Below, in pieces: positions 1-8,160 of a stretch of 40,605 bases of DNA. A program made the position numbers and the translations under genes. The first letter of the stretch is position 1. The number at the start of each line of letters is the position of its first letter. Source of the stretch: Bacteroidales bacterium (GTDB lineage: Bacteria; Bacteroidota; Bacteroidia; Bacteroidales; UBA932); assembly GCA_017934185.1 (NCBI GenBank), contig JAGBJY010000053.1, positions 1-40,605 of the forward strand, in the 5' to 3' direction. The notes under the pieces were generated by a model. It did no database searches and was not told where the DNA came from. It saw only the letters and a list, made by a program, of their open reading frames with translations.

Positions 1-33
1 CGAAATGAGAGGATGGTAACAAATGGAAGTAAA

Positions 34-141
34 TTATGTCTCCTTGCCCCATGTCTTTCCAAACGGCTTCTTGTTAACAACCGCGGTTAGAGCTATGCCG
101 TATCCCATTTTCAGTAGTGTATGGTATGCCAGGAACGGCAT
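34..141 (-). CDS. possible small protein, 35 residues
   Basis: A short leftward ORF begins with ATG at 141 and ends with TAA at 36-34. The product starts MPFLAYHTLLKMGYG and ends KPFGKTWGKET, so it is basic at the C-terminus with a mildly hydrophobic first half. The main support is position: a good -7 box lies at 182-175 on the same strand, which would give a leader of roughly 25-30 nt. I recognise no family. It could equally be the untranslated leader of a gene to the left of the window. The plus-strand ORF across the same bases has no comparable promoter and looks spurious. Confidence 0.3.
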   Translation of the reverse strand: MPFLAYHTLLKMGYGIALTAVVNKKPFGKTWGKET

Positions 142-174
142 GAGCTCAACCAAAAGCGTTATCACAACGCGGTG

Positions 175-206
175 CAAAGGTAGTTTTGAAAGATTGCCAA
201 AAGAAA
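175..206 (-). promoter_or_regulatory. Bacteroidota-type promoter, leftward
   Basis: Reading the minus strand, TACCTTTG at 182-175 matches the -7 consensus TAnnTTTG exactly. A TTTC at 206-203 sits 20 nt upstream as an approximate -33 element (consensus TTTG). It would drive the small ORF at 34-141 or something beyond the left edge. Confidence 0.45.
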
Positions 207-386
207 TAATCGGGTACTACAACCAACACCCCATAATTTAAGGGAGGGATACGCCTTCCATCCCCTTAAAAAACCACAACTTCCAGCTGAATCCGTTGAT
301 TATAAACCAAATACCGGCCCTAAAGATTTCCTAAAAAAAACTTCTCGAGAGTGCCTGGATTATTCGGATTATTCCCATGAAATTAC
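207..386. other. intergenic DNA without a recognisable gene
   Basis: Between the leftward promoter and the promoter of the first AAA/nuclease gene I see no convincing ORF or RNA gene. A weak inverted repeat lies near 240-268 (AAGG...GGGAT and ATCCCCTT around a short loop, followed by six A on the plus strand). It lacks the T tract expected of a terminator in either direction. Confidence 0.4.
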
Positions 387-394
387 TAATTTTG
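387..394 (+). promoter_or_regulatory. -7 promoter element of the first AAA/nuclease gene
   Basis: TAATTTTG matches TAnnTTTG and lies 20 nt before the ATG at 415, giving a predicted leader of about 10-15 nt. The -33 position holds only a partial match (TTCG at 363-366, 20 nt upstream). The paralogous gene at 37734 has a similarly placed TAACTTGC, and both leaders share the word GAATC. Confidence 0.4.
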
Positions 395-414
395 CACTTG
401 AATCTATTGCGCCT

Positions 415-1983
415 ATGGGACTTTTTATCAATAAGGGGAACGATGGCTTTCAGCAAAGCCGCAACGGTGAGTACGTGGACAAGTCCGGACTCATCGGCTT
501 CATGAACTCCGTGCTGAACACGGAGCATCAGTACGTTTGTGTTACCCGTGCACGTCGTTTTGGCAAAACCATCGCGGCCAAGATGCTGTATGCCTACTAT
601 GACAAATCCTGTGACTCCCGGGCGCTGTTTGAAGACCTGGAGATAGCTACGGACCCTACTTTTGAACAGCATCTGAACAAGTACCCGGCTATTTATCTGG
701 ACATGACCGATTTCACTTCCAGAGGCTTATCGGCCGAAGATTTTGTAGCCACCGTAGAAAAGACGCTTTGCAGGGAACTCCAGACCGTTTGGCCGGACAT
801 TCAGTATTCAGACGCCTCCTCCCTTCCTTTCTCTTTGGTAAATATTGCCCAAGCCACCGGGGAAAAGTTCATTTTTATCATCGATGAATGGGATGCGCCG
901 CTGCGGGAATTCAAGGGAAACGATGTGGTGGAGAAGGAATGGGTGGGCCTTCTAAGGTCCATGTTCAAATCGGCCACGGTGCAAACGGCCTTTGCAGGGG
1001 TGTATATTACAGGCATTCTGCCCATCGTCCGCTACAACACCCAATCGGCCTTGAATAACTTCCAAGAGTATAACCTCATTACTCCGAAAGTAATTGGCAA
1101 GTATCTGGGTTTCACCGAGGAAGATGTTAAAAACCTGTGTGAGAAGCATCACATGCCCTTTGAACAGATGGAAGCCTGGTACGACGGATATCAGTTGGGG
1201 CGCATGGGGCATATTTTCAATCCCAACTCTGTAATGAGCGCCATCCGCAACCGGGAATTCTTGAGTTATTGGGCGGCTACAGGCGCCGGGAACGAACTTG
1301 TTCCTTACCTCAGTTACGAACTGCGGGAAGACGTTCAGCTCCTCCTTGCCGGAGAGAGCATTTATGTGGACACCTATTCTTTTGATAACAGACTTGGCGA
1401 TATTGACACACGCGATAAACTGTTCACGGCCCTCATCCACCTTGGATACCTCTCCTATGACGGCAGGAAAGCACGCATCCCCAATTTGGAACTGATGCTC
1501 TATTTTGGCAGCAGTATCAAGCGGGCCAATCTTGGCGGACTCACCCATGTACTGAGCCGCTCAGAAGAAGTGCTGGACTCAATTCTGGCAGGAAAATCTG
1601 ACCGCGTTGCCGCTCTTCTTGCCTTGAGCCACGACGACATTTGCGGCGCACAGGAATACAATTCAGAGCAGGGTCTGTACACCACCCTTCGCGAATCTCT
1701 TTTCTTTGCCCATCAAGACTACATCTTCCACCGGGAGTATCCCAGCGGCAAAGGATTCGCCGACCTGGTGCTCATTCCCCGGCCGGGGCACAACCTGCCC
1801 GCCCTTGTAGTGGAACTCAAATACGACAAGGATGCAGCATCGGCCATTGACCAGATAAAAGAGCGCAACTACCCGGCCAAAATCCAAGAATACAGTGGCG
1901 AGGTGCTCCTGGTGGGTGTCAATTACGACAAAGACACCAAGGAGCACCAGTGCAGCATTGAATCCTTCTCAAATCTCCTTTAG
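415..1983 (+). CDS. AAA-ATPase-like / PD-(D/E)XK nuclease family protein (DUF1703 type), copy 1
   Basis: This 522-residue protein has the layout of the large gut-bacterial AAA-ATPase-like plus DUF1703 family. The N-terminus carries the family's start region (EYVDKSGLI) and a P-loop-like motif RRFGKT with K51. The Walker B strand is FIFIIDEWD (D157, E158). The C-terminal restriction-like fold shows GFADLVL (D450) and VELK (E467, K469), the PD-(D/E)XK catalytic pattern. All key residues are intact. The family is very common in Bacteroidales genomes in multiple copies, and its biological role is not established; defence and mobile-element roles have been suggested. It is 523 residues in its paralog at 37734-39305, with catalytic motifs at the same residue numbers in the N-terminal half. 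Its 3' end overlaps the convergent regulator gene by 15 nt. It is monocistronic with its own promoter. Confidence 0.85.
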   Translation: MGLFINKGNDGFQQSRNGEYVDKSGLIGFMNSVLNTEHQYVCVTRARRFGKTIAAKMLYAYYDKSCDSRALFEDLEIATDPTFEQHLNKYPAIYLDMTDFTSRGLSAEDFVATVEKTLCRELQTVWPDIQYSDASSLPFSLVNIAQATGEKFIFIIDEWDAPLREFKGNDVVEKEWVGLLRSMFKSATVQTAFAGVYITGILPIVRYNTQSALNNFQEYNLITPKVIGKYLGFTEEDVKNLCEKHHMPFEQMEAWYDGYQLGRMGHIFNPNSVMSAIRNREFLSYWAATGAGNELVPYLSYELREDVQLLLAGESIYVDTYSFDNRLGDIDTRDKLFTALIHLGYLSYDGRKARIPNLELMLYFGSSIKRANLGGLTHVLSRSEEVLDSILAGKSDRVAALLALSHDDICGAQEYNSEQGLYTTLRESLFFAHQDYIFHREYPSGKGFADLVLIPRPGHNLPALVVELKYDKDAASAIDQIKERNYPAKIQEYSGEVLLVGVNYDKDTKEHQCSIESFSNLL

Positions 1984-4764
1984 GAAGTCGGCCAGGGATT
2001 GCTCGGGCGGTAAGCCCAGTTTGCTTTTGATGCGGTAGCGGGCCGACTCTGCGCCCCTCTGGGTGATGTTCATAATGGAAGCCACCTCACGGTTGGCCAT
2101 GCCCATTTTCAGGTAGGCACAGTAACGGAGGTCTGTTTCCGTGAGCACGGGACAGCGTTCTTTGAGGCGGGAGAGGAAATTGTCGTAGGCCAGATTGAAC
2201 TTGTTCTCAAAAACCGGCCAGTCAAAGTCTGAATACATTTGCGAATCTATGAATTCGCTGATTGCACGGTAGTCTTTGTCCGGATAATCCTTTCCCAAAC
2301 GGTCTTTCTGCTCCTGAAGGGTCTGTTTGATGCGCAGCAGCGTCTCGTTCCAATGGAAGGCGGTCATGGCCCGCTGCGCCAGTTCCGTGTTCAAGGCCTT
2401 CATCTGCTCCTGGTGCAAGCTGGTTTCCATTTGGCGGATGAGGCTCAGATGATGGGACTGTTTCCGGTAGTAGATAAACAGAAAGAGGACGGTAACAAAA
2501 AGCAGCGCCAGCAGCCAATACAGCACAATCATGGGGGCCGACCTGCGCCAGGGAGGGCGTATCTCAAAGGCACAGGAACAGCTGCTCAAAACCTTCCCCT
2601 CCAGGGAAAGCGCCTCTATGGTAAGCGTATAGCGCCCCTCCCGCAAATGGGTGAGGCTTATCTGAGGAGTCTCTCCCAGGGGCTCGAAAAAGCCCTCACG
2701 ACGGCCTTCGTCAATCCGGTAACGGAAAGTAGGATGATAGAGAAGCCCGAAACGGGGATAGGCAAAGCCGATGGAAAGGTGACGGTTCTTCCAGGGAACA
2801 CGGATGGGCCGCTCCGGAGAGAAAAGGCTGTCCCGATGATTTTCTAAATCCTGCCCCACAAAGCGGGAAAGCCGGATGGGCTCCGTCTTCCGCTCCACCA
2901 CCCCGCCGGGCGGCAAACTGCACAGTGCCAGGCTGTTTTCCTGAAGAAAAAGATAGCGGTTTTCCTGCAAGGGCACAACGGGCCGATAGCCGTCCGGATT
3001 CATCCCGCCCAGCAGTTGCCGGGAAATGCGCTGGATCACCTGAAGGCTGTCCCCCTCCTCGCGCACAAACAGAATGCCTCCTTCATAATGGAAAGCATAG
3101 TCATCCTTGCCAAGAGGGTCTATGAGCAGGGCGTCCTTGCAGGCCAGCAATCTGTCATAGGGAACAATGCAGTTATCCAGATTGTCGTAGGTGTAAAAGC
3201 CGGACCTCCCGCTGGAAAAGACCGCACGGCTATGGAAGCGGCCCAGCGTTACCGGAGGAATGGGCGTGGGCCCCAAAGCATCGAAAACTTTATCGGAAAC
3301 CACCCGGCTAAGGCCTGCATCCAGTTCAAGGCGGTGAAGGCCCCCGTACATTTCCCTGACCCATACGGCCCCGTCGGCATCAATGACCATGCTCCGCACG
3401 GGAACGGAGAAGGAAGCAAGGGGATGCTTGTACACCCACTTTCCGTCTTCTTTCAAGTACACGCATAGGCCCGAATAGGTGCGCTGAAGCAGCACTTCCC
3501 GGCCGCCGATAAAGCCTTTGGCCATTTGGGCTCCGCCGCTGACCGGGCACACCGGACGGGCACTGTCGGGGAAAATCTCATAGGTGTAACCTCCCGTTCC
3601 GCAGAAAAGCTGCTCCCCGTCACTGTACAAATCCATGACATTGGCCGGTACAGAGGGCACCTGCTCCAGGGCCCCAAGCGCCGTAAAATCTTCCGAGAAC
3701 ACCCCGCGGAACAGGCCCCGGCTGGTGCCCAGATACAGATAAGGCGCCTTGTAAGCCGCCGTATTCAGCGTTCCGTACTGGGCCTGGAAAGCCTCACTGT
3801 GCCAGACCAGTGCACTCAGAGAGAGTTTTGCAAGGCCTTTTCCCAGGGCCAGCCAAACATTTCCGCAGGAATCCATCTCCACAGAGAAAACCTGGTCGGA
3901 GAGAAGATCCTCATCCCTGGCACTGAACCTCAGTTTAAGCCGGCCTTCCGGAGAAAGCACGAATACCCCCCCCAGGTGCGTTCCTACAATAAAATCGCCG
4001 GTGAGGGGATTCAGCAGCACTTGCCGCACTACGGTTTCTCGGAAAAGGGCATCGGCCTCTGTGGGGAAGGGGGCCAGACGGTCTCCTTCCTGTATGAAAA
4101 CCCCCTCCCGGTAGGTGAACAGATACTTTGTACCGTCCGGGGCCGTTACCATATCGGCCAGGGGGCTGCGGAAAGGCGCTTCCAGGTAGGGGCTGAAGCC
4201 GCTGTCACCGGCATCCAGCACATGCAGGCCCTCTCCCCGCAGCCACACCAGCAGCTGTCCGCTGTCCAGCACCTGCGGAGACATGATGAAAGAGGGCGTC
4301 CTGAATGTTGTAAGCTTTTCTGAATCAAAGACATGAATAGCATGGAAGGCATGGAAGAGGATGCGGTTTCCCTGCTTCAGGATGGTCCAGATTTCGTCGG
4401 TCTGGAGCTGGTCTTTGGGAAGGCCGGCCGACAAAGAGTGATACTGCAACGCCCCGCCGGAAGAGCGGGTCCAGTAACCGAATTCGCGGATGCCGCCCGT
4501 ATAGACACGCTCGCCGTCGACCAGGATGGAATACACCGGGCTGCCGGCCGGAAGGCCGCTTAATTCCCAATGATAGCCGTCGTAACGGAGAAGGCCATCA
4601 TTGTTTCCAACCAGGATTTCTCCACAGCTGCTTTGCGCCACCGCCCAATTCTGTGAAGCCGCCTTGTAGGTTTCCTTACTGAAATTTTCCGTGGGAGGAC
4701 GGAACGTGAACTGCGCCTGCAGCGTTGCGGCCAAAGAAAGCAAAAGGAGCAGGTGGTGTCCCAT
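1969..4764 (-). CDS. membrane-spanning sensor/HTH transcriptional regulator with propeller ectodomain
   Basis: This 931-residue protein has a signal peptide (MGHHLLLLLSLAATLQAQ) and a long periplasmic part with beta-propeller-like repeats (for example VGNNDGLLRYDG and YLGTSRGLFRG). A Y_Y_Y-like Ig domain follows at about residues 660-740 and a single transmembrane helix at about 745-768. The cytoplasmic part is helical and ends in a LuxR-like helix-turn-helix from residue 874 (LTETDLRYCAYLKMGMANREV). There is no histidine kinase or receiver domain, so it is a one-component relative of the hybrid two-component systems of Bacteroidales that sense glycans. It is the last gene of a minus-strand run, 5 nt after the small secreted protein, and follows a GH2 gene, so a carbohydrate signal is a reasonable inference. 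A G8 tract interrupts its coding sequence at residues 264-266. Confidence 0.8.
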   Translation of the reverse strand: MGHHLLLLLSLAATLQAQFTFRPPTENFSKETYKAASQNWAVAQSSCGEILVGNNDGLLRYDGYHWELSGLPAGSPVYSILVDGERVYTGGIREFGYWTRSSGGALQYHSLSAGLPKDQLQTDEIWTILKQGNRILFHAFHAIHVFDSEKLTTFRTPSFIMSPQVLDSGQLLVWLRGEGLHVLDAGDSGFSPYLEAPFRSPLADMVTAPDGTKYLFTYREGVFIQEGDRLAPFPTEADALFRETVVRQVLLNPLTGDFIVGTHLGGVFVLSPEGRLKLRFSARDEDLLSDQVFSVEMDSCGNVWLALGKGLAKLSLSALVWHSEAFQAQYGTLNTAAYKAPYLYLGTSRGLFRGVFSEDFTALGALEQVPSVPANVMDLYSDGEQLFCGTGGYTYEIFPDSARPVCPVSGGAQMAKGFIGGREVLLQRTYSGLCVYLKEDGKWVYKHPLASFSVPVRSMVIDADGAVWVREMYGGLHRLELDAGLSRVVSDKVFDALGPTPIPPVTLGRFHSRAVFSSGRSGFYTYDNLDNCIVPYDRLLACKDALLIDPLGKDDYAFHYEGGILFVREEGDSLQVIQRISRQLLGGMNPDGYRPVVPLQENRYLFLQENSLALCSLPPGGVVERKTEPIRLSRFVGQDLENHRDSLFSPERPIRVPWKNRHLSIGFAYPRFGLLYHPTFRYRIDEGRREGFFEPLGETPQISLTHLREGRYTLTIEALSLEGKVLSSCSCAFEIRPPWRRSAPMIVLYWLLALLFVTVLFLFIYYRKQSHHLSLIRQMETSLHQEQMKALNTELAQRAMTAFHWNETLLRIKQTLQEQKDRLGKDYPDKDYRAISEFIDSQMYSDFDWPVFENKFNLAYDNFLSRLKERCPVLTETDLRYCAYLKMGMANREVASIMNITQRGAESARYRIKSKLGLPPEQSLADFLKEI
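3966..3973 (-). repeat. G8 homopolymer inside the regulator gene
   Basis: Eight consecutive C on the plus strand (G on the coding strand) encode the Gly-Gly of HLGGVFV. Gain or loss of one base would shift the frame about 28% of the way into the sensor/HTH protein and remove its DNA-binding domain. Confidence 0.9.
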
Positions 4765-4769
4765 AGGTG

Positions 4770-5150
4770 TTACTGCTTAAGTTTCTGAACAAAATCCTTG
4801 GAAGCCTGCGACATGGGCAAAAACTGCTTTGAAGCCCGTACCCAGGCATCGGTGTCATCGGCCCCGACGCCTTTGAGGGGGAAAACCTGGCTGACGTCCC
4901 CGCTGGCGAGCTTGAGATCCAGGGTGAGGGCTATCTGGGCAATGCTGCCGGAGGTTTCCATGCGGTCGGTCACCGTAGCGTCTGCTACAAGGGGGACATC
5001 GGCGAGGCCGGCGCCCTTGAGCATGGCTTCCAGCCTGGGCCTGAGCACCTTCACGGCATCGGCCGGAATGCTTTCGCCGAAGCTGATGTTCTGGGCAGCG
5101 GCCCCCAAAGCCAGCAGGCCCAGCATTAGAGACAGAACAATTCTTCTCAT
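4770..5150 (-). CDS. small secreted protein of unknown function
   Basis: This 126-residue protein has a clear Sec signal peptide (MRRIVLSLMLGLLALGAAAQ) and no lipobox cysteine, so it is probably periplasmic. The mature part is about 105 residues of alternating helix and strand character and ends in a basic helix (FLPMSQASKDFVQKLKQ). I do not recognise the family. The start is fixed by coupling: its ATG overlaps the stop of the GH2 gene as ATGA, and it lies 5 nt before the regulator. The tight spacing suggests it belongs functionally with the GH2 enzyme or the regulator, for example as a periplasmic accessory, but that is inference. Confidence 0.7.
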   Translation of the reverse strand: MRRIVLSLMLGLLALGAAAQNISFGESIPADAVKVLRPRLEAMLKGAGLADVPLVADATVTDRMETSGSIAQIALTLDLKLASGDVSQVFPLKGVGADDTDAWVRASKQFLPMSQASKDFVQKLKQ

Positions 5151-6979
5151 AAGCTTTCTATCACTTCCCTGTTAATCTTATACAAGGCCTCGGGGGCCAT
5201 CTTAGTCACGGCGCGGTCGTAGGTCATGAGGCCGTTCACCTCAATTTCCACGTCGGTGGTCTGGGTGTACACCGCTGCCGATACGCCGCCGGGGATGGTT
5301 TCCTTGAGCTGCCGCGCATACTCGCGGTACTGCTCCAGCACATCTTCCGAAGATTGGTACTGGACATAGCCCCAGTTGCGGTCCGGCTGCCAGAGGTGTC
5401 CCTCCACGGCCCAGCCGATGCCGCCGTACTCGCCCAGTACGTCAATTTGCGTGCCGGCGGAAGTGAACTTCATGTGCGGATCCGGGTAATTGTGGCTGTC
5501 AAAAATATCTCCGGCCCCCTTGTAGGAATTGCCGCCGGAAGCTGCATTCACCAGCCGGGAAGGGTCATGTTCCTTGGTGAAAGCCACCACGTCGTAGGTG
5601 TCAAACTGCGCCCAGGCCTCGTTGAAAGGAACCCACACCACTACGGAAGGGAACACCTGCTGCTGGGCAATAATCTCGGCCCACTCCTTATAATAATTGG
5701 CCTTGGCCGACGGGGTAAGTTTTGAATCATCCTCCGCCGTAGCCCACTGCCACTGCTGCCACTTGCTGCCGCAATGAGCACTGAGGGAAGGCATGTCCTG
5801 CCACACCAGCATGCCCAGACGGTCGCACCAGTAATACCAGCGGGCGGGCTCCACCTTGATGTGCTTGCGAATCATGTTAAAGCCGAAGGCCTTGGTCTGC
5901 TCAATGTCGTACTTGAGCGCCTCGTCCGTGGGGGCGGTATAAAGGCCGTCGGGCCACCAGCCCTGGTCCAGCGGGCCGAATTGGAAGTAAGGCTTCCCAT
6001 TGAGGGAAAGGCGTTTATGCCCGGTGTCGTCCCTCATTTCGGCCACCTCGCGGAAGGCGGCGTAGCCCCGGACCTTGTCCAGCGTCTTTCCCTCACGCTT
6101 CAGGGTAAACTCCAGGTCGTAGAGGAAGGGTTCTTCCGGGCTCCAGCGGCGGACATCGGCCGGAGCAAAAAGGGCCGTGCCGTCCTGGACGTCCACTTCC
6201 TGCTCCTGGACAAGCGCGCCCTGGGAAAGCAGCCGGATTTGCACTTTGTCGCCGGGCCGGGCGTTTTCCACCATAGGGGTTACGGAGAGCTCCGATGCGC
6301 CACGGGTGGGAACGGCCGAATAATGCGTCAGGCGGGTCTCCGAGGCCACCGGTTCCAGCCACACCGTCTGCCAGATGCCGCTCACGGGGGTATACCAGAT
6401 GCCGGAAGGCCTGGAAACCTGCTTGCCGCGGGGCTGCTCGTCGTTGTCGGTAGCATCCAGCACCTTCACCACCAGCCGCTGCAGGCCCTTGGGCTTCAGA
6501 TAAGGGGTAATGTCAAAGCTGAAAGCCGTATAGCCGCCGGTGTGAAGGCCCACCCGCTGGCCGTTCACCCAGACTTCGGCACTCCAGTCCACCGCCTGGA
6601 AGTTCAGCAGAATCTGCTGCCCTTTCCACGCACGCGGCAGGCGGAAATCTTTCCGGTACCAGAGGGCCTCATCGGCCGAAATGTGCTTTCCAACGCCGGA
6701 GAGGGCCGATTCCAGCGCAAAAGGTACCAGGATTTGGCCGTCCGGAGCCTCAGGGCATTCCTCCGCTTGGGGGCGGATGGCATAGTCCCACAGGCCGTTG
6801 AGCGAAAGCCACTGCTCCCGCACCAGTTGCGGGCGGGGGTATTCCGGCAGCGGGGCCGAAGGGTCCACCTGGGCAGCCCACCGGCTCATGATATGGTCAC
6901 CTACAGGAGCCCAGGTGGTCTCGCTCTGGGAACAGGCCGCCATCAGAAGCAGCGCGGCCAGAAAAAGGGTGCGTTTCAT
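5147..6979 (-). CDS. glycoside hydrolase family 2 lipoprotein
   Basis: This 610-residue GH2 enzyme is exported as a lipoprotein (MKRTLFLAALLLMAACSQ, lipobox LMAAC). The order is the N-terminal jelly-roll sugar-binding domain (WLSLNGLWDYAI, then WYRKDFRLP and WVNGQRVG), an Ig-like sandwich, and a TIM barrel. The acid/base is E454 in WVPFNEAWAQ and the nucleophile is E517 in VLGEYGG, so it should be active. GH2 members of this size are exo-acting beta-glycosidases (galactosidase, glucuronidase, mannosidase); substrate cannot be read from the sequence. It starts 2 nt after the malY stop and overlaps the next gene by 4 nt. There is no SusC/SusD pair in the window, so this is not a classical polysaccharide utilisation locus. 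Confidence 0.88.
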   Translation of the reverse strand: MKRTLFLAALLLMAACSQSETTWAPVGDHIMSRWAAQVDPSAPLPEYPRPQLVREQWLSLNGLWDYAIRPQAEECPEAPDGQILVPFALESALSGVGKHISADEALWYRKDFRLPRAWKGQQILLNFQAVDWSAEVWVNGQRVGLHTGGYTAFSFDITPYLKPKGLQRLVVKVLDATDNDEQPRGKQVSRPSGIWYTPVSGIWQTVWLEPVASETRLTHYSAVPTRGASELSVTPMVENARPGDKVQIRLLSQGALVQEQEVDVQDGTALFAPADVRRWSPEEPFLYDLEFTLKREGKTLDKVRGYAAFREVAEMRDDTGHKRLSLNGKPYFQFGPLDQGWWPDGLYTAPTDEALKYDIEQTKAFGFNMIRKHIKVEPARWYYWCDRLGMLVWQDMPSLSAHCGSKWQQWQWATAEDDSKLTPSAKANYYKEWAEIIAQQQVFPSVVVWVPFNEAWAQFDTYDVVAFTKEHDPSRLVNAASGGNSYKGAGDIFDSHNYPDPHMKFTSAGTQIDVLGEYGGIGWAVEGHLWQPDRNWGYVQYQSSEDVLEQYREYARQLKETIPGGVSAAVYTQTTDVEIEVNGLMTYDRAVTKMAPEALYKINREVIESL

Positions 6980-6981
6980 AT

Positions 6982-8160
6982 TCAGTAAGATTCAAATCCG
7001 TCTTTAAAGCGCTGCAGTCCGTCCAGAAGGCGGGTGCGGGGACAGGCAATGTTCAGGCGCCCGAAGCCTTCGCCGGCCTCTCCGTAGATGGTTCCGGTGC
7101 TCAGCACCAGGCCGTGGTTCACCCTCAGATGCGCTGCAAAACGCTCGCTGAAGCCTTCCAGAGGCTCATTTTGGTGCAGCGCCGCGCGGCAGTCCAGCCA
7201 CATGAGATAGGTGCCTTCCAGCGGGAGCACGTTCACCTGCGGCAACTCGTCTTCCAGGAAGCAGCTTACCGTGCGCGCGTTATGATAGAGGTAATTGCGC
7301 AGGGCATCCAGCCAGGCCCCGCCTTCATTGTAGGCAGCCTGGAGGGCGGTGACGCCAAAGACGTTCACGTCGCAGCACTCGTTGTCATTGATGGCGCGGT
7401 CCATCTTCCTGAGGATTTCAGGGTCGGCCGCAAAGATATTGGCAATCTGGATGCCGGCCAGGTTGAACGCCTTGGTGGGAGAGATGCAGCTCACGGAATG
7501 CATCACATACTGCTGCGGGAGCGTTGCCCAGGGGGTGTAGTCGTGCCCGGGGTAGGTCAGTTCGCAGTGAATCTCATCGGCCACCACAAAAACGCCGTTA
7601 CGGTGGCAGATTTCGGCCATAAGGAGGAGCTCTTCCCGCGTCCAGACGCGTCCGGCGGGGTTGTGGGGGTTGCAAAGGAGGAACACCCGCGCCTCCTTGG
7701 CTTTGGCTTCAAAGTCGTCCCAGTCCACGATATAGGCGCTGCCGGTGTACTTGAGGGGGCTCACCAGCTGCTCACACTTGTTGTTGCGGATGGCCGGGAA
7801 AAAGGCGTTGTAACAGGGCGTTTGCACCAGCACCTTGTCTCCGGGCACGGTCATGGCCTTGATGGCGGCGCTGTAGGCGGCAATCACGCCCGTTGTGGGC
7901 ACAATGTTCTCCCGGCCGATGCCTTCCCAGCCGTGCCGCTCACGGAACCATCGGTCCATGGCGGTGAAATAATCGTCCGGCACCAGCTCATAGCCGAAGA
8001 CCCCGTGGTCCAGCCTCTTTTGCAGGGCCGCCTTGATTTCGGGGGCGGTTTCAAAATCCATATCGGCCACCCACATGGGCAGGGTGCCGGGATAAAGGTC
8101 CCATTTGACGCTTTCGGTGCCGCGCCGGTCGGGAGCAGTGTCAAAGTTGTACAATTTCAC
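6982..8160 (-). CDS. MalY/PatB-type PLP-dependent C-S lyase (cystathionine beta-lyase family)
   Basis: The product is a fold-type I PLP enzyme of the MalY/PatB branch, converting cystathionine or cysteine conjugates to a thiol, pyruvate and ammonia, or acting as an aminotransferase-like enzyme. Visible family signatures are WVADMDF near the N-terminus, LCNPHNPAGRVW, VVADEIHCEL (PLP aspartate) and SPTKAFNLAG, where K230 is the Schiff-base lysine. I chose GTG at 8160 as the start because VKLYNFD is where the family begins and it gives 392 residues, the usual length. An upstream ATG at 8220 would add 20 unconserved residues and an 80-nt overlap with the gene before. With the GTG start the overlap with the DUF3737 gene is 20 nt. 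It is cytoplasmic. Confidence 0.87.
   Translation of the reverse strand: MKLYNFDTAPDRRGTESVKWDLYPGTLPMWVADMDFETAPEIKAALQKRLDHGVFGYELVPDDYFTAMDRWFRERHGWEGIGRENIVPTTGVIAAYSAAIKAMTVPGDKVLVQTPCYNAFFPAIRNNKCEQLVSPLKYTGSAYIVDWDDFEAKAKEARVFLLCNPHNPAGRVWTREELLLMAEICHRNGVFVVADEIHCELTYPGHDYTPWATLPQQYVMHSVSCISPTKAFNLAGIQIANIFAADPEILRKMDRAINDNECCDVNVFGVTALQAAYNEGGAWLDALRNYLYHNARTVSCFLEDELPQVNVLPLEGTYLMWLDCRAALHQNEPLEGFSERFAAHLRVNHGLVLSTGTIYGEAGEGFGRLNIACPRTRLLDGLQRFKDGFESY

Noticed and set aside
23-241. Plus-strand ORF of 72 codons at the left edge
   Set aside because: No promoter or ribosome-binding context, antisense to a better-supported promoter and small ORF, composition not protein-like.
5774-6988. 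Long antisense ORF of 404 codons across the GH2 gene, and similar long antisense frames across A2M, groEL and pilin genes
   Set aside because: High GC with biased third positions makes long mirror frames common; the products are rich in H, G and R without domains, while the opposite strand carries well-recognised proteins with catalytic motifs.
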